NCBI GenBank assembly: GCA_017527825.1
Contig: JAFXPO010000019.1
Location: 62,001-126,000, forward strand
Source of the DNA: Oscillospiraceae bacterium
Lineage (GTDB): Bacteria; Bacillota; Clostridia; Oscillospirales; Oscillospiraceae
Length of the DNA stretch: 64,000 bases
Direction: 5' to 3'
The notes under the pieces are model-generated. The model searched no databases. It was not told the DNA's origin and saw only the letters and a list, made by a program, of their open reading frames with translations. Position 1 is the stretch's first letter, and each line of letters starts with the position of its first letter. Of this stretch, positions 58,534-64,000 are shown piece after piece. Made by a program: the position numbers and the translations under genes.

Positions 58534-61500
58534 GCTTCCTTCGCTCCCTCGTTTTCTGAATGATTTGCTCGATCTCTGTCCCGTCCTTGAAGCGGATGAG
58601 CAGATGCTCCTGATCCAGCGCCTTGATGTTGGTGATGAGCTGGCGCGTCGCAGTATCATCATAGTCCGCAATCGCGCCGTGCAGGTCACGTTCTGTGAAA
58701 CCAGTATAACTCTCAGCACTCGACAGCTTGTATTCCAGCCGCGCCGCGAGACTGGTATCCGTCAGGCGGATGCCGCCGTCATTTGTGCCGCTCGAAGAGG
58801 TGTCCGTAACGGCAAAGATACCGGTGGCGGGCTTGTTGGGGCGGGTAATGGTGAACTGCGTCGCGCCCGAAGCGGGATATGCGTCCCCGTCGGTCTTTTC
58901 GGCAACGCGGATGTAGTAGGTCTTGCTGCTCTCGTTGGACTCAAGCAGGTTCGCGCCGCCGCTGACCGGGTCAGAGAAATCGGATTTCTCGCTGATCTCA
59001 TAGGTCACGCCGTTTTTATCTGTACGCGAACTGCTGAATTTCTCCGTACTGTAATCCACAAACACAAAGCCCGTGGATGCTTCCGGCGCGAGGGTGTATT
59101 TCTTCGTGATCGTACCCGTGTAATTCGTGCCGTCCTTCGGCGTGACCGTCACCGTGACGATGCTCGGCGTGCCGGTGGGATCGCTGTATTCGACCGTATA
59201 GTCATTGGTGCTCACCGTCTGCGCCGGGTCGCCGTAGCGCACGGTGACCGTCGGGCACGAACCGCCGCCGGTGAACGTTACCTCGACGTCATCATTCCCC
59301 AGATTCTTCTTGATCGGGCCGATGGCGGCGGAGGTCTGCGCGGGCTTTGTCTCACCTTCGCCGTAGGTGGTGCCGTCCTGCTTCTTGGTCTGCGTGACCG
59401 TGACCTTGATGGTCTTGCCCACGTCTTCGGCAGTCGCGGTGTAAGTGGCGTCTGTCGCGCCCTCGATCAGCTCGTCCCCGCGATACCACTGATAGGAAAG
59501 ATCCGTGGCGGTGGTGCTCGCCGTCAGGGTGTCGCCCACCTGCGGGGTATCGCTCCCGCCGCTGACGGTCGGCTTGTTTTTCTCGGTCAGCGGGATGTAG
59601 ACGCAAACCACGCGATAAGTGTATTTCAGGTCAACCCACTCCGCTTTCTCCGCGTCGGAGGCATCAGGATTATTCTTTGCATTTGCCCAACCCGACTGGG
59701 TTTGCACCTTGTAGGGGGCAGTCACTGGGGCAGAACTAATCTCGCTAGAATCATAGTACCCGCCCTCAAAGACGACGGTGCCGGTGCCGGAAGCCGTGGG
59801 CGTTTCATCGAATTTGCCGCCCTTGATGGTGACCGTGCCGACCATGCCGGTCACAGCCTTTTCAAACGTGCCGCCGTTGATGGTCATTGTGCCGCTGTTC
59901 GACACGTTGTTATTGATCACGCCACCCGACGTGGCATTGATCGTGAGGTTCGCGCCGGGGTTCACGGTGAGTCTGCCGTTGATGGTCTGGTCGTTCAGGT
60001 CAAGGGTGATCTCCTTGTTCTCCGGAATGGTGACGTCGTCCGTGACGCCGCCGGCCAGCGTGACGGTCGCGGGAGTCGCTAGATCGGTAAGATAGGCGTT
60101 GAAGTTCTTGACCGCTTCGCCCTCGTCGTCGCCATAGACCGCGGAGCCGATCACCTCACCGCCCTTGGAGACCTTGAGGGTCAGCGTCTTGTTGATGTCA
60201 TCCGACGTGGGAGCGTAATCCTTGCCCGTCGCGCCAGAGATTGCTTCCTCGCCGCGGTACCACTGGTACGTCGCGTCTTCCACGTCGGGCGCGATCGTGA
60301 CCGTGATCGCTATGCCCTCGACGACGGGCTCGCCGATGGTCACGGTCACGTTGGTCTTGACCGTGATCTTGGTCGGTGTGCCGGGCTTGGTGTCATTGCC
60401 GCCCTTGGCGCGGACGTACACGTCGTACTCCGTGCCGGGGGGCAGGTTGTCAAAGGTCAAAGACTCGCCGCCCTCATGCCACACGGTGCCCGCCTCGATC
60501 GCAGCGCCTTTGGCAACGACGGCGTACTCGTAGCCGCTCACGGGCGCAATGATGATGCCCGTGTCGGTCTTGGTGACGGCGTTTCTCAGATCGTCTTCCG
60601 TGATCTGCGCGGCGGTGTTGTCCTGCTTCTTAACCGCGGCGGTCGCAGTGGAAACCGGCGTTTCAACAGCCGCGGAGCTGTTGCCGTCCGCGTTTGCCGC
60701 CTGAAGCGCCTTGACCGTGATGGTCTTGCCCACGTCGTCAGCGGTGAGGACATAGGTCTTGCCGGTCGCGCCGTCGATCTTGACGCCGTCGCGATACCAT
60801 TCATAGGTCACGGGCGCGGCTTTCACGGGGGTGGTCACAGCCGTCAGCGTGTCGCCGACCTGCGGGTTCTCCGCTTCCGCCGCATCCTTGTTGTTCTCCG
60901 CCTTGGTCAGCGTAATCTCGGGCGCGGTGTTGTTCAGCGCTTGGTAAACCAGAGACACGTGCACCCATTTATCGGTGAGGCTGCTCGCGAGGTTGCTCCT
61001 GTCGGTTACTTCTGCCTGATTTTCATCGTCGGCGCTTACGCCCATCATGATGGTCAGGGCGTCGTCGATGGTAAGGGTAGAAACCTCACCATCGAGGACA
61101 ATGCCGTACACGCCGCCACTCGCGGTCACGTCACCGCCGGTGATGACAATGGAACTGTTCTCCATGGCGATAATGCCACCTACGCTGCCAATCGCGGTCA
61201 CGTCGCCGCCGGTGATTTTGACACTGCCGTAGATGCCATATCCATAATTACCAGCAGCGGTAGCTTTTACTCTGCCACCGGTGATTGTGACACTGCCGAA
61301 GATGCCATACGCGGATAAATTATCAACAGCGGTAGCTTCCACGCTGCCAGCGTTGATGGTGATGGTGCCGTCAATGCCGTAGTGAGCACCGGTCGCTTTC
61401 ACGGTGCCGCCGTTGATCGTGATGGTTCCGGCCTTGCCGATCGCTCCCCCAGCGCCGCCGATGCCCACGGCCACGGCATTCTCGTCGCTGCTGGCGCCCG

Positions 61501-62050
61501 CGATCAGCTTGCCGGTGCCGGCGCTCTGGCCGTAGATCGTCAGGCTGTTGCCCGCGGCGACCGTGACGCCCTGTTTCGCGGTCAGCGTCGCGCCGTCCAT
61601 GAGGATGAGGCGCACGTCGCCGTTCACGGTAACGCGGTTGGCGATCTCCACGTCCTTGTCCACGACGTACCACGTCGTTTGATCGGCTACGCCCCAGTTC
61701 GCGGCGTAGGACCTGACGCGGATGAGCTGGGTGATACCGCTGAGCGGCTTCTCCGCTTTGTTCTCGTCCAGATAGTTGCCGGTCAGCGCCTCGGGCGCCT
61801 GCTCGATGTAGACCCATTTCTGGCTGCCGAGCTGACCGGATACCACGCTCGCGTTCGTGCTGCTCTCGCCCGCCGCGACGATCAGACCTTGGTCGATGGT
61901 AACGGTGCCCCATTCAGGGTTAATGCCGCCATTGCTGCCACTCGCGGTTACGGTGCCGCCGTTGATGGTGATGGAACCTCCACCGGCATAAATGCCATGA
62001 TACCCGCCAACCGCGGTCACGCTACCGCCGGTGATCGTATGGTAGATCAT
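58454..62050 (-). pseudogene. 5'-truncated repeat-rich surface protein
   Basis: A 1198-residue frame with no signal peptide. Residues 1-350 are many (S/T)ITINGGTVTA-type turns of a beta-helix. Then come Ig-like modules of about 75 residues with PQVGDTLTA..YEWYRDGVKIDGATGKTY..ADDVGKTI.V, a fibronectin-like part and more helix turns. The first residues (MIYHTITGGS) arise where DNA of another gene (62038-62164, opposite strand) begins, so the real start has been cut off. The tail overlaps the broken phosphatase start and may be frameshifted. Without signal peptide or promoter it is probably not exported or expressed. Confidence 0.78.
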
Positions 62051-62164
62051 TCGTCAAGGGTAATCGCCGCCTACAACGGAAGCGCAGGCGAAACACTTAA
62101 CACAATCAACTATGCGAAAAAGAGTAATGTGGAAGTAATAAATATTTTGCAGGGTTGTAAATAG
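62038..62164 (+). pseudogene. C-terminal remnant of a SLOG-fold (YpsA/DUF1273-like) protein
   Basis: The plus strand reads MVDHSSRVIAAYNGSAG, ETLNTINYAKK and VEVINILQG to a TAG at 62162. (S/F)RVIA.YNG..G.T.NTI.YAKK is the final part of YpsA-type SLOG proteins. The preceding ~120 residues are absent; the antisense surface-protein sequence starts there. The junction at about 62038-62050 is therefore a recombination breakpoint. Confidence 0.65.
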
Positions 62165-62189
62165 TGACGAAAAAAATATCTTTTTCGTC
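62164..62189 (+). terminator. A/T-rich stem-loop after the SLOG remnant
   Basis: GACGAAAAA/TTTTTCGTC around AATATC. It probably was the terminator of the intact gene. Confidence 0.6.
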
Positions 62190-62196
62190 AACGCAC

Positions 62197-62225
62197 TTGA
62201 AAAAAACCATTTTTCGAGGTATAAT
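62197..62225 (+). promoter_or_regulatory. Promoter upstream of the small ORF and surface gene
   Basis: TTGAAA (62197-62202), a 17-bp spacer and TATAAT (62220-62225). Confidence 0.8.
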
Positions 62226-62270
62226 AAAATAGTGTATTTATAAATTCATTTTGCGAAAAGGAGTTAGGCT

Positions 62271-62408
62271 ATGACAAGGTGTGCGACAAGGTTTGCATAC
62301 ATATATAACGGCTATAACTATGCCATTTTGCAAAAAAATATATTTAATAGCAAAGCGTGCTTTGCGGGAAACGCCGATCCCGCAAGGCGCGCTTTTGTTG
62401 TTTTTTGA
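62271..62408 (+). CDS. Possible 45-residue leader ORF
   Basis: An ATG at 62271 follows AAAGGAG and opens a frame to the TGA at 62406. The product is Tyr/Asn-rich at first (FAYIYNGYNYAILQ) and then runs through the arms of a terminator stem-loop, which makes the second half look non-coding. It could be a short translated leader whose ribosome position affects the terminator at 62354-62405. No family known. Confidence 0.35.
   Translation: MTRCATRFAYIYNGYNYAILQKNIFNSKACFAGNADPARRAFVVF
62354..62405 (+). terminator. Strong leader terminator before the surface gene
   Basis: AAGCGTGCTTTGCGGG pairs with CCCGCAAGGCGCGCTT (two wobble or mismatched positions) and is followed by TTGTTGTTTTTT. Placed between promoter and gene, it would strongly reduce expression unless relieved. 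Confidence 0.8.
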
Positions 62409-62495
62409 AAGACAGGTGATTTAACCGCATAATTCAATAAGCAAAACAACACAAATATTCACCGACTTAGGCGGTAAAAAGAAGGGGGAATTATT

Positions 62496-64000
62496 TTGAA
62501 AAGAAAAACAAAAGCATTAAGCTGGCTCTTGAGCCTCGCTTTAGTGCTGTCGCTCATGCCGACGATGGGCCTGACCGCCCATGCGGACAGCAATCTTCTG
62601 TACAAAAAGGTGTGGTTTTTCAACCGAGAATACACCGTAATTGAAGACCACTCAAACGGGAATAACAGCGGTTATGTCACCTTGCTCCCGACCAGTAATT
62701 TAGCTTATTCACCGTTCGATGGTGGAGATGTAACTAACTATGTTCTCCATCCGGAGCAGCATGGCTATGCTCATTCCGTTGTCAAGAGTCTGCTTGATAG
62801 CTGGGTTCAGCCCGGCGGTCGGTTTGAGAGAGAGGCGGCCTATATGCGTAGCGTCAATCTGACGGACGAGGGCGTTACCGGAGCAAAGCTATACCTGTTA
62901 AGTACGCCGGAGGCAAAAGCACTGCCTCTGTCGGTGATCGATGAAGACAGCAATTGGACGTGGTGGCTGCGTACAACAGATACATATCACCAGATGGCAA
63001 GTTTTGTATTCCCGGGAAGCACTGCCAGTGGTGAGGCTGCCGGAGTCTTTGATGTCAATGATTCATATGTTAGCAATGGAAAAACCTATTATTACGGTGT
63101 GTGGGTCGACACAGAGCAAGGCGTCCGCCCTGTTTTCCAGATCGATCTGTCAAAGGCACCCTATGACCCCGAGCATCAGGCGTTCCTTTATACGGTAACT
63201 ATGACCGCCGGGGCGCATTCATCTCCGGATTCGCCGGATTCGCAGAAAAACACGATCCAGCGTGGCATACGAGGCACTATCCCCACCGTGAAATTCACCA
63301 CGGGCAGCGGGTTTGTGTTCCCTGAAACGAGCGACTTATACAAGACCGTGAACGGAATCACGGTTGCAAGAACCGGCGACAGAGAGGTCACTGTTTCCGG
63401 CAGCCTTACGGGCAGCGTGGATATCCAGATTCCGGACACACTGGCGCTTCCCGCCACCGCCCCCACCATCACCGAACAACCGACGGGGCATACCAGGACC
63501 TAGTATGAGGACGGGGAAAACATTACCATTACGGCCGCTGCGCCGGAGGGGCACACCCTGAGCTATCAGTGGTACGTCAACTCCGTTGACAGCAACACGG
63601 GCGGATCGCCGGTCGGCTCCGGCGCAAGCTACATCATTAACAAGTACTTCACGAACGCGGGAACGTATTACTATTACTGCGTCGTTACCGCCCACCGCAA
63701 TGACAACGGTCAAACGGCGAGTGTTGTCAGCGATACGGCTACCGTTGTCGTGAACAAAGCCAAAGGCGTGATCGAATACGGCTATTACTATGATAACATC
63801 GAAAAGACCGTCGGCGACGCGGATTTTATAAACTTCATTCATTATGAAGGCGCCGGTAAGCGGAGCTATACGTCCAGCAACCCGGAAGTCGCTACCGTCA
63901 ACGCCGATACAGGTATGGTCACACTCGTGGGCGGAGGCGTCACGACCATTACCTGTTCCGTACAGGACAGCATAAACTACTATTATAACCCGAATACGAC
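62496..64000 (+). pseudogene. Surface protein gene interrupted by an in-frame TAG, continues past the window
   Basis: A TTG start at 62496 behind GAAGGGGG gives a signal peptide cleaved after AHA (residue 30) and a DUF6273-like domain (WWLRTTDTYHQMASFVFPGS, GVRPVFQIDLS near residues 150-220). At 63501-63503 a TAG follows GHTRT, but the same frame continues without a break as YEDGENITITAAAPEGHTLSYQWY, an Ig-like module, then a BIG_2-type repeat (YTSSNPEVATVNADTGMVT) up to the window edge. The module needs a Tyr at the TAG, so a single-base change of TAT or TAC explains it. Readthrough cannot be excluded. Confidence 0.82.

Overview
This window is GC-rich chromosomal DNA from an anaerobic member of the Clostridia, most likely an Oscillospirales (Oscillospiraceae-type) gut bacterium. 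The basis is the anaerobic cobalt-early cobalamin genes (CbiK, CbiD, CbiG), a rubredoxin-oxygen-oxidoreductase-type flavoprotein, Gram-positive style lipoproteins and strong sigma-A promoters with 17-bp spacers, MltG and DivIVA, and secreted GLUG and Ig-like surface proteins. The genus is inference; no rRNA is present.

Layout. (1) 1-7.5 kb, minus strand: a corrinoid/metal uptake and cobalamin-synthesis operon behind a cobalamin riboswitch. It holds an exported CbiK lipoprotein, a lipoprotein with two related repeats, a BtuF-like binding protein, a BtuC-like permease, a fused ABC-ATPase/Cys-rich/CbiD protein and a fused CobM-CbiG protein. (2) 7.5-11.1 kb: a cation diffusion facilitator behind a NiCo riboswitch, then a divergent sodium-solute symporter with an amidohydrolase. 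(3) 11.2-20.0 kb: a promoter, a ~770-nt structured leader with at least two c-di-GMP-I (GEMM)-like aptamers, a 1756-aa GLUG-type surface protein, a Cys-containing 47-aa peptide, a radical SAM/SPASM maturase, and two exported proteins sharing a C-terminal LPDD(E/D)LN tail. (4) 20.2-23.0 kb: tRNA-Arg, a BMP-family protein, a phosphoesterase. (5) 23.1-30.9 kb, minus: a sucrose PTS set (amylosucrase, HAD phosphatase, EIIBCA, HPr, EI, fructokinase). (6) 30.9-49.2 kb: housekeeping genes (DivIVA, GpsA-PlsY-Der-DUF512, RplS, AlaS-HIT, U32-MltG, Tmk-TagA, FprA, DMT transporters). (7) 49.3-50.9 kb: a second copy of the leader RNA plus a secreted peptide, preceded by a 219-bp segment carrying a promoter and flanked by perfect 18-bp inverted repeats, next to a tyrosine-recombinase remnant. 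This looks like an invertible promoter in the OFF orientation. (8) 51-57.6 kb: flavin proteins, lipid and membrane genes, a two-component system. (9) 57.7-64 kb: a decayed region with an IS256 remnant, a broken phosphatase, a 5'-truncated repeat surface protein, a SLOG-fold remnant, and a second surface-protein gene stopped by an in-frame TAG.

Main theme. Two loci share the same promoter type, the same conserved leader RNA and a c-di-GMP-I-like aptamer, and each encodes a short peptide with a D(I/V)I(C/T)TSG motif. One locus adds a peptide maturase; the other adds a DNA inversion switch. Together they suggest surface/peptide expression controlled by second messenger and phase variation. The cobalt theme (cobalamin riboswitch, NiCo riboswitch, unusual enzyme fusions) is a second coherent system.
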